In this document: positions 17,699 through 26,803 of the stretch, piece by piece | Numbering within the stretch: the stretch's first letter is position 1 | How the letters are laid out: each line of letters starts with the position of its first letter | Origin: SCGC-AG-212-J23 sp036406675 | GTDB taxonomy: Bacteria; Pseudomonadota; Gammaproteobacteria; Burkholderiales; SG8-39 | Length of the DNA: 64,000 bases | Assembly: GCA_036406675.1 (NCBI GenBank) | Contig: DASXAO010000076.1 | Location: 51,124-115,123, forward strand | Direction of reading: 5' to 3' | Translations under genes and position numbers: made by a program | The notes under the pieces: generated by a model | Told to the model about the DNA's origin: nothing | Seen by the model: only the letters and a program-made list of their open reading frames with translations | Database searches by the model: none

Positions 17699-18921
17699 AT
17701 CTCGAGGATCAGCCGCGCCGGATCTTCCAGCGCTTCCTTAATGCCCACCAAAAACAGGACGGCCTCGCGGCCGTCGATGATGCGGTGGTCGTAGGACAGC
17801 GCCAGGTAGTTCATCGGCCGCACCACGACCTGGCCGTTCTCCACCACGGCGCGCTCCTTGGTGGCGTGCACCCCGAGGATCGCCGACTGCGGCGGGTTGA
17901 TGATCGGGGTCGACAGCATCGACCCGAACACGCCGCCGTTGGAGATCGAGAAGGTGCCCCCGGTGAGCTCCTCGATCGCGAGCTTGCCGTCCTGGGCGCG
18001 CTTGCCGTAGTCGGCGATCTTCTTCTCGATCTCGGCGAAGCTCATGCGGTCGGCGTCGCGCAGGATCGGCACCACCAGGCCGCGCGGGCTGCCGACCGCG
18101 ACGCCGACGTCGAAGTAGCCGTGGTAGACGATGTCGGCGCCGTCGATCGAGGCGTTGACCACCGGATAGCGCTTGAGCGCATGCACCGACGCCTTGACGA
18201 AAAACGACATGAAACCCAGGCGCGTGCCGTGCTCCTTCTCGAAGCGCTCCTGGTACTTCTTGCGCATTTCCATCACCGGCGCCATGTTGACCTCGTTGAA
18301 GGTCGTGAGGATGGCGGCCGTCGACTGCGACTGCACCAGGCGCTCGGCGACGCGCTGGCGCAGGCGCGACATCGGCACGCGCTGCTCCGGCCGGCCCGAC
18401 AGCAGTTGCTCGACGTCCACCGGCGGCGGCGGCTGCTGGAGGGCTTGCCTCGGGGCCGTGGGGGACGGCGCCGCCGGCGGCGGCGACGCGGGACGGGCCG
18501 CCGCCTGCAGCACGTCGCCCTTCGTCACGCGGCCGTCGCGGCCGGTGCCCTGGATCCTGGAGGTGTCGACACCCTGCTCCGCCGCGATCTTCTGAGCGGC
18601 GGGCATGACCGGGGGCGCGGCCTTCTGTTTTTCAGGCAACGACTCTTTCTTGGTAACTGTGGCCGTGGGAGAAGCGGCTTTGCCTTCGGTATCGATCTGG
18701 GCGATGACCTCGCCCGAGCCGACGGCGTCCTTCGCGTTCTTCAGGATCTTCACCAGCACGCCGTCGGCCGGCGCCGGCAGCTCGAGCACCACTTTGTCGG
18801 TCTCGATGTCGATCAGGTTCTCGTCGCGCTGGACCGGCTCGCCTTCCTTCTTGTGCCAGTCGAGCAGCGTCGCCTCGGCGACCGACTCGGAAAGTTGCGG
18901 CACCTTCACTTCGACGATCAT
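17695..18921 (-). CDS. sucB: 2-oxoglutarate dehydrogenase E2, dihydrolipoyl succinyltransferase
   Basis: 408 aa. N-terminal lipoyl domain has lipoylated Lys43 in ETDKVVLELPAP. A flexible linker leads to the peripheral subunit-binding domain (AQKIAAEQGVDTSRIQGTGR). A Pro/Ala-rich linker follows, then the catalytic domain with active-site YDHRIIDGREAVLFL near residue 375. It transfers succinyl groups to CoA in the cytoplasmic E1-E2-E3 complex. It is separated from sucA by 198 bp holding a paired REP element, an unusual gap inside this operon. Confidence 0.95.
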   Translation of the reverse strand: MIVEVKVPQLSESVAEATLLDWHKKEGEPVQRDENLIDIETDKVVLELPAPADGVLVKILKNAKDAVGSGEVIAQIDTEGKAASPTATVTKKESLPEKQKAAPPVMPAAQKIAAEQGVDTSRIQGTGRDGRVTKGDVLQAAARPASPPPAAPSPTAPRQALQQPPPPVDVEQLLSGRPEQRVPMSRLRQRVAERLVQSQSTAAILTTFNEVNMAPVMEMRKKYQERFEKEHGTRLGFMSFFVKASVHALKRYPVVNASIDGADIVYHGYFDVGVAVGSPRGLVVPILRDADRMSFAEIEKKIADYGKRAQDGKLAIEELTGGTFSISNGGVFGSMLSTPIINPPQSAILGVHATKERAVVENGQVVVRPMNYLALSYDHRIIDGREAVLFLVGIKEALEDPARLILEI

Positions 18922-19018
18922 GCTGCACCCCGTTACAGTTTTTCCCCGGCTTCGGCTGAGCTTCCACCGGGTTCACGAAAAACCAGCGAGTAGCTCGCCG
19001 GGACTATTTCGACTTCGA

Positions 19019-19114
19019 AATCAGGGACAGACCACGTTTTTCTTCGCCGCCGCGCCATGAAGGGGAGCGGGCGAGGGTTTCGCCCTTGGAGAAAAACGTG
19101 GTCTGTCCCTGATT
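19019..19114. repeat. Paired REP-like inverted repeat, copy 1
   Basis: Two perfect 23 bp arms, AATCAGGGACAGACCACGTTT plus two more T at 19019-19041 and its exact complement at 19092-19114, separated by 50 bp. The right arm ends 5 bp from the sucA stop. Two further copies of the arm sequence lie at 27822-27878 and 50845-50891. Such repeats are typical of mobile REP/BIME elements moved by RAYT transposases (established for REPs in general); no RAYT gene is in this window. The long stem could stall or stabilise the sucA-sucB transcript (inference). Confidence 0.8.
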
Positions 19115-19119
19115 CTGGC

Positions 19120-21960
19120 TCATTTGTATTTGCCGAAAGCCTGCTCCACGAGCTGCTTCTGCCGCTCGTTGTGGCGCGCCATGTAGCCGGTCGCCGGCGC
19201 CGCCGACGGCGGCCGGCCGGCGTAGTGGAGCTTCTGCTCGTCGCGCATGTTCTCCCTGAAGTAGTGCGCGGTCTGGTACCACGCGCCCTGGTTCTGCGGC
19301 TCTTCCTGGCACCACACCACCTCGACGGCGTTCGGGTAGCGCTTCACCTCGGCCTCGAACTGCTTGTGCGGGAAGGGATAGAGCTGCTCTACACGGATGA
19401 CGGCCACGTCCGTCCGCTTCAATTCAGCCCTTTTCTGGATCACGTCGTAGTAGACCTTGCCACAGCACGCGATGATGCGCTTCACGTCCTTCGCCCCGAG
19501 CGCGTCGACTTCCGGGATGACGGTCTGGAAGGAGCCGTTGGCGAGCTCGTTGATCGACGAGGCGGCCTCTTTCTTGCGCAGCAGCGACTTCGGCGTCATC
19601 ACCACGAGCGGCTTCCTGAAGGGGCGCAGCATCTGGCGGCGCAGCAGGTGGAAGACCTGCGCCGCGTTCGACGGCACGACCACCTGCATGTTGTGCTCGG
19701 CGCAGAGCTGCAGATACCGCTCCAGGCGCGCCGACGAATGCTCGGGGCCCTGGCCCTCGTAGCCGTGCGGCAGGAACTGGACCAGGCCGCACACGCGTCC
19801 CCACTTGGTCTCGCCGGAGCCGATGAACTGGTCCATCACCACCTGCGCGCCGTTGGCGAAGTCGCCGAACTGCGCCTCCCAGATGACCAGCGCGTTGGGC
19901 TCGGCGCTGGCGAAGCCGTACTCGAAGCCGAGCACCGCCTCCTCCGACAGCACCGAGTCGATCACCACGAAGTCGCCCTGGTCCTTGCCGATGTTCTGCA
20001 GCGGGATGTAGCTGCCCTCGTCCCAGCGCTCGCGCTCCTGGTCGTGCAGCACGGCGTGGCGATGGGCAAAGGTGCCGCGCCCCGAGTCCTGCCCGGAAAG
20101 GCGCACGTCGTAGCCGTTGGAAAGCAGCGACGCGTAGGCGAGCGTCTCGGCCATGCCCCAGTCGACGGGCAGCTTGCCGGCGGCCATCTGCCTGCGCGCC
20201 TCGATCACGCGCGCCACCGTCGGATGCAGCTTGAAGCTCTCCGGGATGGAAGTGATTCTTTCCGAGAGCCTTCTCAGCTCATCGAGCGGCACGTGCGTGT
20301 CGGCGGCGTCGGTCCACCTGGAGTTGAGGAACGGCGCCCAGTCCACCGCGAACTTGCTCTTGAAGTTCGACAGCACCGGGCTCACCGTCTGCTTGCCGCC
20401 GTCGAGCGTCGCGCGGTAGTGCCGGATCATCTGCTCGGGCTCGTCCGCGCCGACCAGGCCCTGCGCCACCAGCCGGTCGGCGTAGAGCTTGCGCGTGCCC
20501 GGGTGCTGGGTGATCTTCTTGTACATGAGCGGCTGCGTCACCGCCGGCTCGTCCTGCTCGTTGTGGCCGAGCTTGCGGAAGCACACCAGGTCGATCACCA
20601 CGTCCTTGTGGAACGCGCGGCGGAAGTCGAGCGCGAGCTGCGTCACGAACAGCACCGCCTCGGGGTCGTCGCCGTTCACGTGGAAGATCGGCGCCTCGAC
20701 CATCTTTGCCACGTCCGTGCAGTAGAGCGTGGAGCGCGTGTCGCGCGGGTCGGAGGTGGTGAAGCCGATCTGGTTATTCACTATCAAATGAATCGTCCCT
20801 CCAGTACCGTACCCGCGAGTACCGGAGAGGTTCAGCGTCTCCATCACCACGCCCTGGCCCGAGAACGCGGCGTCGCCGTGGACCAGGATCGGCAGCACCT
20901 GGTCGCCGGTCTTGTCGTCCCGGCGCCGCTGGCGCGCACGCACCGAGCCCTCGACCACCGGGTTCACGATCTCCAGGTGCGACGGGTTGAAGGCGAGCGA
21001 CAGGTGCACCGGCCCGCCCGGCGTCGAAATGTCGGAGGAGAAGCCGTTGTGGTACTTGACGTCGCCCGAGGGCAGCTCGTTCGGCTGCTTGCCCTCGAAC
21101 TCGAGGAACAGGTCCGCCGGCATCTTGCCGAGCACGTTCACCAGCACGTTCAGCCGCCCGCGGTGCGCCATGCCGAGCACGATCTCCTGCACGCCGTTCG
21201 CGCCGGCGCGCTGGATCAGCTCGTCGATCGACGGAATAAGGCTTTCGCCGCCCTCGAGCGAGAAGCGCTTCTGGCCGACGTACTTCGTGTGCAGGTAGCG
21301 CTCGAGGTGCTCGGCCTCGGTGAGCTTCTGCAAGAGGCGCTTCTTCTGGTCGTCGCCGAGCCGCGGCGTGGCGCGCGTGGGCTCGATCCTCTCCTGGATC
21401 CACTGGCGCTGGGTGCGGTCGCTGATGAACATGTACTCGAAGCCGATGTTGCGGCAGTACGTGTCGCGCAGCGCCTGGATCAGGGTCCGCAAGGAGACCC
21501 GGTCGAGCCCGACGTAGGAGCCCGAGTTGACCACCTGCTCGAGATCGGCCTCGGTCAGGTCGTAGAAGCCGGGCTCGAGCTCGGGCTGCGGCGGCCGCGG
21601 CAGGCGCTTGAGCGGGTCCACCGTGGCCCAGCGCGCGCCGGAAATGCGGTAGGCGGTGACGAGCAGCAGCGCCGCCACCTGCAGGCGTTCCGGCGCCACC
21701 GGCTCCTGCGGGAGCGTCCGCGGCGCCCCCCCCAGCTCCCCTCTTTTCGCCCTCTGCACGAAAGACTCGACCACGGGGGCGTGCGCCACGTCCTTGGCAC
21801 TCGAGCCCGGAACCTGCTGCAGGCGGTCGAAGTAGTCGCGCCACGCCTCGGGCACCGACCCTGGGTGCACGAGGTACTGCTCGTAGAGCTCCTCGATGAA
21901 CGGCGCGTTGGCGCCGAAGAGGTAGGAGCTGTCGAGGAACTCCCGCATCACGCTCGCCAT
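19120..21960 (-). CDS. sucA: 2-oxoglutarate dehydrogenase E1
   Basis: 946 aa thiamine-diphosphate-dependent E1 that decarboxylates 2-oxoglutarate and succinylates E2. The N-terminal opening FLDSSYLFGANAPFIEELYE, the central GMAHRGRLNVLVNVLGK, the DAAFSGQGVV segment and the C-terminal HGYEGQGPEHSSARLERYLQ are standard. Starts 19 bp after the gltA stop in the same operon. Two alternative minus-strand frames inside it are shadows. The region after its stop is occupied by the REP element. Confidence 0.96.
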   Translation of the reverse strand: MASVMREFLDSSYLFGANAPFIEELYEQYLVHPGSVPEAWRDYFDRLQQVPGSSAKDVAHAPVVESFVQRAKRGELGGAPRTLPQEPVAPERLQVAALLLVTAYRISGARWATVDPLKRLPRPPQPELEPGFYDLTEADLEQVVNSGSYVGLDRVSLRTLIQALRDTYCRNIGFEYMFISDRTQRQWIQERIEPTRATPRLGDDQKKRLLQKLTEAEHLERYLHTKYVGQKRFSLEGGESLIPSIDELIQRAGANGVQEIVLGMAHRGRLNVLVNVLGKMPADLFLEFEGKQPNELPSGDVKYHNGFSSDISTPGGPVHLSLAFNPSHLEIVNPVVEGSVRARQRRRDDKTGDQVLPILVHGDAAFSGQGVVMETLNLSGTRGYGTGGTIHLIVNNQIGFTTSDPRDTRSTLYCTDVAKMVEAPIFHVNGDDPEAVLFVTQLALDFRRAFHKDVVIDLVCFRKLGHNEQDEPAVTQPLMYKKITQHPGTRKLYADRLVAQGLVGADEPEQMIRHYRATLDGGKQTVSPVLSNFKSKFAVDWAPFLNSRWTDAADTHVPLDELRRLSERITSIPESFKLHPTVARVIEARRQMAAGKLPVDWGMAETLAYASLLSNGYDVRLSGQDSGRGTFAHRHAVLHDQERERWDEGSYIPLQNIGKDQGDFVVIDSVLSEEAVLGFEYGFASAEPNALVIWEAQFGDFANGAQVVMDQFIGSGETKWGRVCGLVQFLPHGYEGQGPEHSSARLERYLQLCAEHNMQVVVPSNAAQVFHLLRRQMLRPFRKPLVVMTPKSLLRKKEAASSINELANGSFQTVIPEVDALGAKDVKRIIACCGKVYYDVIQKRAELKRTDVAVIRVEQLYPFPHKQFEAEVKRYPNAVEVVWCQEEPQNQGAWYQTAHYFRENMRDEQKLHYAGRPPSAAPATGYMARHNERQKQLVEQAFGKYK

Positions 21961-21979
21961 GGCCTTACTTTCCTCGTTT

Positions 21980-23272
21980 CTATCGCTGGTCGATCGGCTT
22001 TGCTTCGCGCTTGGTCGCCCCCCTGAAGAGCTGGCGCGGCCGGCCGATCTTGTACTCCGGGTCGGTGATCATCTCCTGCCACTGCGCGATCCAGCCGATG
22101 GTGCGCGCGAGCGAGAAGATGCAGGTGAACATCGCCACCGGGATGCCAAGCGCGCGCTGCACGATGCCGGAATAGAAGTCGACGTTGGGATAGAGCTTGC
22201 GCGAGACGAAGTAGTCGTCCTCGAGCGCGATCTTCTCCAGCGCGAGGGCGAGCTTGAAGATGCGGTCGTTGTGCAGCCCGAGCTCGTTCAGCACCTCGTG
22301 GCAGGTCTCGCGCATCAGCTTGGCGCGCGGGTCGTAGTTCTTGTACACGCGGTGGCCGAAGCCCATCAGGCGCACGCCCGAGTTCTTGTCCTTCACCTTG
22401 CGGATGAACTCGGGCACCTTGGACACGTCGCCAATCTCCTCCAGCATCTGCAGGCAGGCCTCGTTGGCGCCGCCGTGCGCCGGGCCCCAGAGCGAGGCGA
22501 TGCCAGCGGCGATGCAGGCGTAGGGATTGGCGCCCGAGGAGCCGCACAGGCGCACGGTCGAGGTCGACGCGTTCTGCTCGTGGTCGGCGTGCAGGATGAA
22601 GATGCGGTCCATGGCGCGCACCAGGACGTCGTTCACCTTGTACTCCTCGGCCGGCACCGCGAACATCATGCGCATGAAGTTCGCCGTGTAGGAAAGGTCG
22701 TTGCGCGGATACACGAACGGCTGGCCGATCGAGTACTTGTAGGACATCGCCACGATGGTCGGCATCTTGGCGATGAGGCGGAACGCCGAGATCACGCGGT
22801 GGTGCGGGTCGTTGATGTCGAGCGCGTCGTGGTAGAAGGCCGACAGCGCCCCCACCACGCCCACCATCACCGCCATCGGGTGGGCGTCGCGGCGGAACCC
22901 CTGGTAGAGGCGCGCGAGCTGCTCGTGCACCATGGTGTGGTGCGTGACGATGTCGACGAACTCGTCCTTCTGCTTGCGGTTGGGCAGCTCGCCGTACTGC
23001 AGGAGGTAGCACACCTCGAGGAAATCGCACATCTGGGCGAGCTGCTCGATCGGGTAACCCCGGTAGAGGAGGATGCCGGCGTCGCCGTCGATGAAGGTGA
23101 TCGAGGAGCTGCAGCTTGCCGTCGACAGGAATCCCGGGTCGTAGGTGAACATGCCCGATCGGCCGTACAGCGTGCGGATGTCCACCACCTCGGGCCCTAT
23201 CGTGCCGTCGAGCACCGGGAAGTCGAGCGTCTTGCCGTCGGGGAGCTTGAGGGTCGCGGTTTTTTCGGCCAT
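21980..23272 (-). CDS. gltA: Citrate synthase (type II)
   Basis: 430 aa, length and features of the hexameric, NADH-sensitive Gram-negative type. An N-terminal beta-rich domain carries FPVLDGTIGPEVVDIRTLY, and the catalytic His/Asp motifs are HADHEQNAST, GPAHGGANE and GFGHRVYKNYDPRA. It condenses acetyl-CoA with oxaloacetate. It lies between sdhE (9 bp) and sucA (19 bp), a classic betaproteobacterial TCA gene order. It is distinct from the smaller 2-methylcitrate synthase at 28749. Confidence 0.96.
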   Translation of the reverse strand: MAEKTATLKLPDGKTLDFPVLDGTIGPEVVDIRTLYGRSGMFTYDPGFLSTASCSSSITFIDGDAGILLYRGYPIEQLAQMCDFLEVCYLLQYGELPNRKQKDEFVDIVTHHTMVHEQLARLYQGFRRDAHPMAVMVGVVGALSAFYHDALDINDPHHRVISAFRLIAKMPTIVAMSYKYSIGQPFVYPRNDLSYTANFMRMMFAVPAEEYKVNDVLVRAMDRIFILHADHEQNASTSTVRLCGSSGANPYACIAAGIASLWGPAHGGANEACLQMLEEIGDVSKVPEFIRKVKDKNSGVRLMGFGHRVYKNYDPRAKLMRETCHEVLNELGLHNDRIFKLALALEKIALEDDYFVSRKLYPNVDFYSGIVQRALGIPVAMFTCIFSLARTIGWIAQWQEMITDPEYKIGRPRQLFRGATKREAKPIDQR

Positions 23273-23281
23273 GGGGGTCCT

Positions 23282-23509
23282 CTATGCAGCGCGCAAGCGA
23301 TTCACAATCTCATTAAGGTGCGCGGGGTAGTTGTCGCTGCGGCCGACCACGATGTCCCAGAGGTCGTCGTCGGGCAGCTCGAGCAGCGCATTCAAGGGAG
23401 AGACATCCGCATCATCCAATGTGGGGACGATGCGCTGCAAAACGAGATCCAGCTCGAGGCGCCCTCGCCTGCACTTCCACTTGAGCCGATCCAGGGAGAG
23501 GCGATCCAT
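23282..23509 (-). CDS. sdhE: Succinate dehydrogenase flavinylation factor SdhE
   Basis: 75 aa, Sdh5/YgfY (DUF339) family, promoting covalent FAD attachment to SdhA. The typical RGRLELDLVLQ signature replaces the classic RGMKELD motif, followed by LNALLELPDDDLWDIVVGR. ATG 23509 shares one base with the sdhB stop (TGATG), indicating coupling. Short and easily missed, but position and length match the family well. Confidence 0.92.
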   Translation of the reverse strand: MDRLSLDRLKWKCRRGRLELDLVLQRIVPTLDDADVSPLNALLELPDDDLWDIVVGRSDNYPAHLNEIVNRLRAA

Positions 23510-24204
23510 CACACCGAGCGCTTGACCAGCAATTCCTTGATGTGATTGATGGCTTTCGTCGGGTTGAGGTTCTTCGGACAGACGTCGACGCAGTTCATGA
23601 TGGTGTGGCAGCGGAACAGGCGGTACGGGTCCTCGAGGTTGTCGAGGCGCTCGTTGGTCGCCTGGTCGCGGCTGTCGGCGATGAAGCGGTAGGCCTGCAG
23701 CAGGCCCGCCGGGCCCACGAACTTGTCCGGGTTCCACCAGAACGACGGGCACGAGGTCGAGCAGCAGGCGCACAGGATGCACTCGTAGAGCCCGTTCAGC
23801 TCCTCGCGCTCCTGCGGCGACTGCAGCCGCTCGCGCTCCGGCGGCGGGTCGTTGTTGATGACGTACGGCTTGATCGAGTGGTACTGCTTGAAGAACTGGG
23901 TCATGTCCACGATCAGGTCGCGGATCACGGGCAGGGCCGGCAGCGGGCGGATGGTGACGTGGTCGGGCAGCTCGGCAATCTTGGTGACGCACGCGAGGCG
24001 GTTCTTGCCGTTGACGTTCATCGCGTCCGACCCGCACACGCCCTCGCGGCAGGAACGCCGGAACGCGAGCGTGTCGTCCTGCGCCTTCACTTTCACGAGG
24101 ACGTCGAGCAGCATCCGGTCGTGCTGGTCGAGCTCGACCTCGTAGTCCTGCATGTACGGCTTGGCGTCCTTGTCAGGATCGTAGCGGTAGATCGATAGCT
24201 TCAT
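23509..24204 (-). CDS. sdhB: Succinate dehydrogenase iron-sulfur subunit
   Basis: 231 aa. The N-terminal [2Fe-2S] site is in CREGVCGSDAM plus a later Cys (RLACVT). The C-terminal [4Fe-4S] and [3Fe-4S] ligands are in CILCACCSTSCPSFWWN and CHTIMNCVDVCPKNLNP. It passes electrons from SdhA FAD to ubiquinone at the membrane. Start ATG 24204 shares one base with the sdhA stop. In-frame codons further upstream are antisense shadow within sdhA. Confidence 0.96.
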   Translation of the reverse strand: MKLSIYRYDPDKDAKPYMQDYEVELDQHDRMLLDVLVKVKAQDDTLAFRRSCREGVCGSDAMNVNGKNRLACVTKIAELPDHVTIRPLPALPVIRDLIVDMTQFFKQYHSIKPYVINNDPPPERERLQSPQEREELNGLYECILCACCSTSCPSFWWNPDKFVGPAGLLQAYRFIADSRDQATNERLDNLEDPYRLFRCHTIMNCVDVCPKNLNPTKAINHIKELLVKRSV

Positions 24205-25967
24205 CAGTATGTTCTGACCTTGGGCTGCATCGTCTCGACGGACAGGGGCCTCTGGTGCACCGGCTTGTAGTCGAGGCGGTTGCCTTCCTTGAACCAGAGC
24301 GTGTGCTTCATCCAGTTCTGGTCGTCGCGCGCGGGGAAGTCCTCGCGCGTGTGCGCCCCGCGCGATTCCTTGCGCGCTTCGGCCGACACTACGGTAGACA
24401 TCGCGGTCTCGATTAGGTTTTCCAGCTCCAGCGCCTCGACCCGTGCGGTGTTGAAGACCTTGCTCTTGTCGGCGATGAATACCCTTTCGCCGCGCCGGGC
24501 GATCTCCTCCATCTTCCTGACGCCGCTGCGCAGGTCGTCCGGGAACCGGAACACGCCGCAATCGGCCTGCATCGTGCGGCGCAGGTCGTGGAGCACGTCG
24601 ACCACGCGCTCGCCCGAGGCGGCCGAATCGAGCCGCGCCAGGCGCGAGCGCGTGTTGTCGCCGCCGTCCTTGGGCAGGTTGCGCGAAGCTTTCGGCTGCG
24701 CCGCGATGTCCTTCACCATCTGCTCGCCGGAGGACTTGCCGAACACCACCAGGTCGAGGAGCGAGTTGGTGCCGAGCCGGTTGGCGCCGTGGACCGAGAC
24801 GCAGGCCGCCTCGCCCACCGCGTACAGCCCCGGCACGATCGCCTCCTTGCTGTTGCCCTCCGGCGCGACCACCTGCCCCATGTAGTTCGTGGGGATGCCT
24901 CCCATCTGGTAATGCACGGTCGGGATCACGGGTATCGGATCGCGGATCGGATCGACGTTGGCAAACTTCATGGCGATCTCGCGGATTCCCGGCAGGCGCA
25001 GGTTGATCACCTCGGGCCCGAGGTGGTCCAGCTTGAGCAGCAGATGGTCGCCGTGCGGCCCCACGCCGCGGCCTTCCTTGATCTCGGTGGTCATCGCGCG
25101 CGACACCACGTCGCGGCTCGCGAGGTCCTTGGCGTTGGGCGCGTAGCGCTCCATGAAGCGCTCGCCCGACTTGTTGAGGAGATAGCCACCCTCGCCGCGC
25201 ACGCCTTCGGTGATGAGCACGCCCGCGCCGGCCACGCCGGTGGGGTGAAACTGCCAGAACTCCATGTCCTCGAGCGGCAGACCGGCGCGCGCCGCCATGC
25301 CGAGGCCGTCGCCGGTGCAGATGAAGGCATTGGTGGTCGCCCAGTAGATGCGGCCGGCGCCGCCGGTCGCGACGAGCACCGCCTTCGCCTGCAGGACGTG
25401 CAGCTCGCCGGTCTCCATCTCGAGCGCGGTCACGCCGACCACCGCGCCGTCCTGCGGGTCGCGGATGAGGTCGAGCGCCATCCACTCGACCAGGAACTGG
25501 GTGTTCGCCCGCACGTTCTGCTGGTAGAGCGTGTGCAGCATCGCGTGGCCGGTGCGGTCGGCCGCGGCGCACGAGCGCATCGCCATCTTCGGGCTGCCGT
25601 AGTCCTGGGTATGGCCGCCGAACGGGCGCTGGTAGATCCTGCCGTTCTCGAGCCGGTCGAACGGCATGCCCATGTGCTCGAGCTCCACCACCACCTCGAT
25701 TGCGCGCCGGCACATGTACTCGATCGCGTCCTGGTCGCCGAGGTAGTCGGCGCCCTTCACGGTGTCGTACATGTGCCAGTGCCAGTTGTCCTCGGTGGAG
25801 TTGGCGAGCGGGGCCGCGATGCCGCCCTGCGCCGCCACGGTATGCGAGCGCGTCGGAAACACCTTCGAGAGCACGGCGACGCGCAGGTTCGCGCGCGCGA
25901 GCTCGAGCGCCGCGCGCATCCCGGAGCCTCCGGCACCGACCACGATGGCGTCGAACTTGCGGATCAT
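24204..25967 (-). CDS. sdhA: Succinate dehydrogenase flavoprotein subunit
   Basis: About 587 aa. FAD motif GAGGSGMRAA lies at residues 11-20; the His for covalent FAD is about residue 42 in RSHTVAAQGG. Active-site runs HQVNR-type HGANRLGTNSLLDLVVFG and the C-terminal substrate motif are present. I prefer ATG 25967, which overlaps the sdhD stop as ATGA; a GTG two codons upstream at 25973 is also possible. It oxidises succinate to fumarate on the cytoplasmic face of complex II. Confidence 0.95.
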   Translation of the reverse strand: MIRKFDAIVVGAGGSGMRAALELARANLRVAVLSKVFPTRSHTVAAQGGIAAPLANSTEDNWHWHMYDTVKGADYLGDQDAIEYMCRRAIEVVVELEHMGMPFDRLENGRIYQRPFGGHTQDYGSPKMAMRSCAAADRTGHAMLHTLYQQNVRANTQFLVEWMALDLIRDPQDGAVVGVTALEMETGELHVLQAKAVLVATGGAGRIYWATTNAFICTGDGLGMAARAGLPLEDMEFWQFHPTGVAGAGVLITEGVRGEGGYLLNKSGERFMERYAPNAKDLASRDVVSRAMTTEIKEGRGVGPHGDHLLLKLDHLGPEVINLRLPGIREIAMKFANVDPIRDPIPVIPTVHYQMGGIPTNYMGQVVAPEGNSKEAIVPGLYAVGEAACVSVHGANRLGTNSLLDLVVFGKSSGEQMVKDIAAQPKASRNLPKDGGDNTRSRLARLDSAASGERVVDVLHDLRRTMQADCGVFRFPDDLRSGVRKMEEIARRGERVFIADKSKVFNTARVEALELENLIETAMSTVVSAEARKESRGAHTREDFPARDDQNWMKHTLWFKEGNRLDYKPVHQRPLSVETMQPKVRTY

Positions 25968-26308
25968 CGCCACAGGATCTGGATGGTCCAGCTCGCGTAG
26001 CCTGCGAGCAGCAGGACCGTCAGCACCTGGAGCGCGAGGCGCAGGCCGTCGTGCTTGACGTAGTCCATGAGGATGTCGCGCACGCCGACCCAGGCATGCC
26101 AGGCGAGGCTCAGGGCGAAAAGCAGCGTCGCCACGCGCATCCCGCCGTGCGTGAAGAGAGCTTTCCAGCTCTCGTAGGTGAACGGCGCCCGGCTCGCCGC
26201 CAGCGCCAGGACCACGACGACGTACACCGCCATGACCGCCGCCGTGACGCGTTGAGCCAGCCAGTCGCGCGTGCCGTAGTGCGCGCCGACGATGACGCGG
26301 TTCACCAT
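25964..26308 (-). CDS. sdhD: Succinate dehydrogenase membrane anchor SdhD
   Basis: 114 aa with three predicted membrane helices. The haem/quinone region HAWVGVRDILMDYVK carries His71, Asp82 and Tyr83, matching SdhD proteins. ATG 26308 lies inside the end of sdhC (7 bp overlap), and the stop overlaps the sdhA ATG. Frame-open codons upstream are a shadow of sdhC. Confidence 0.92.
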   Translation of the reverse strand: MVNRVIVGAHYGTRDWLAQRVTAAVMAVYVVVVLALAASRAPFTYESWKALFTHGGMRVATLLFALSLAWHAWVGVRDILMDYVKHDGLRLALQVLTVLLLAGYASWTIQILWR

Positions 26309-26706
26309 AGCCTGGCGGCGAACAGCGCGGTGAGCGCGAGGCTGGCGACGATCACCACGGCGCTCGAGATGCGCGCCGGCCGGAGCGCGATGCCCTTGTT
26401 CAGGTCGAGCGCGAGGTAGCGGATGCCGGCGCAGAAGTGGTGGCATCCGGCCCAGAGGAAGACGAGCAGCCCGAGCTTGGCGAGCGGCATTCCCATGTAT
26501 TCCCGGATCCGGGAAAAACCCTGCTCGGAACGCAAGCTCACGTCGAGCAGGTAGAGCGCCCAGGCGGCGAAGGGGAACACGAGCAACGCCCCGGAGACCC
26601 GGTGCAGGATGGACACCCAGCCCGGCAGCGGCAGCCGGATCTGGAACAGGATCGCGGGGAGGCTGAGGTACTTCGGTCGTTGTTTTTTCGCGGCCGCGCT
26701 GGACAT
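26302..26706 (-). CDS. sdhC: Succinate dehydrogenase cytochrome b556 subunit SdhC
   Basis: 134 aa, three membrane helices. The signature RPKYLSLPAILFQIRLPLPG and SILHRVSGALL near the N-terminus, and the haem-ligand region GCHHFCAGIRYLALD, identify SdhC. Start is ATG 26706; an open frame extends to 26820 but the upstream part lies in the promoter region and divergent mdh gene. First gene of the minus-strand TCA operon. Confidence 0.93.
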   Translation of the reverse strand: MSSAAAKKQRPKYLSLPAILFQIRLPLPGWVSILHRVSGALLVFPFAAWALYLLDVSLRSEQGFSRIREYMGMPLAKLGLLVFLWAGCHHFCAGIRYLALDLNKGIALRPARISSAVVIVASLALTALFAARLW

Positions 26707-26710
26707 TGGA

Positions 26711-26729
26711 CCCCGGCCCCACGCCGGGG
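26711..26729. other. Inverted repeat in the sdhC 5' untranslated region
   Basis: CCCCGG and CCGGGG, 6 bp arms with a 7 bp spacer, between the predicted sdhC -10 box and start codon. It can form a stable leader hairpin or bind a regulator; no family can be named. Confidence 0.35.
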
Positions 26730-26736
26730 AGAATCG

Positions 26737-26742
26737 ATTATA
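26737..26742 (-). promoter_or_regulatory. -10 box for the sdh-gltA-suc operon
   Basis: Perfect TATAAT on the minus strand, 30 bp from the sdhC start codon in an otherwise GC-rich gap. The -35 region (AGCGTG at 17 bp spacing) is poor, which suggests activator dependence (inference). Confidence 0.55.
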
Positions 26743-26769
26743 GCGTCGCGGCGCAGCATCACGCTGCGG

Positions 26770-26775
26770 TAAAAT
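26770..26775 (+). promoter_or_regulatory. -10 box candidate for mdh
   Basis: TAAAAT on the plus strand, 28 bp before the mdh ATG at 26804, which has a GGAG ribosome site. No convincing -35 is seen. With the TATAAT at 26737-26742 it makes a back-to-back divergent promoter pair. Confidence 0.4.
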
Positions 26776-26803
26776 GAAAAACACCGCCTGCCGGAGCTCC
26801 TGC

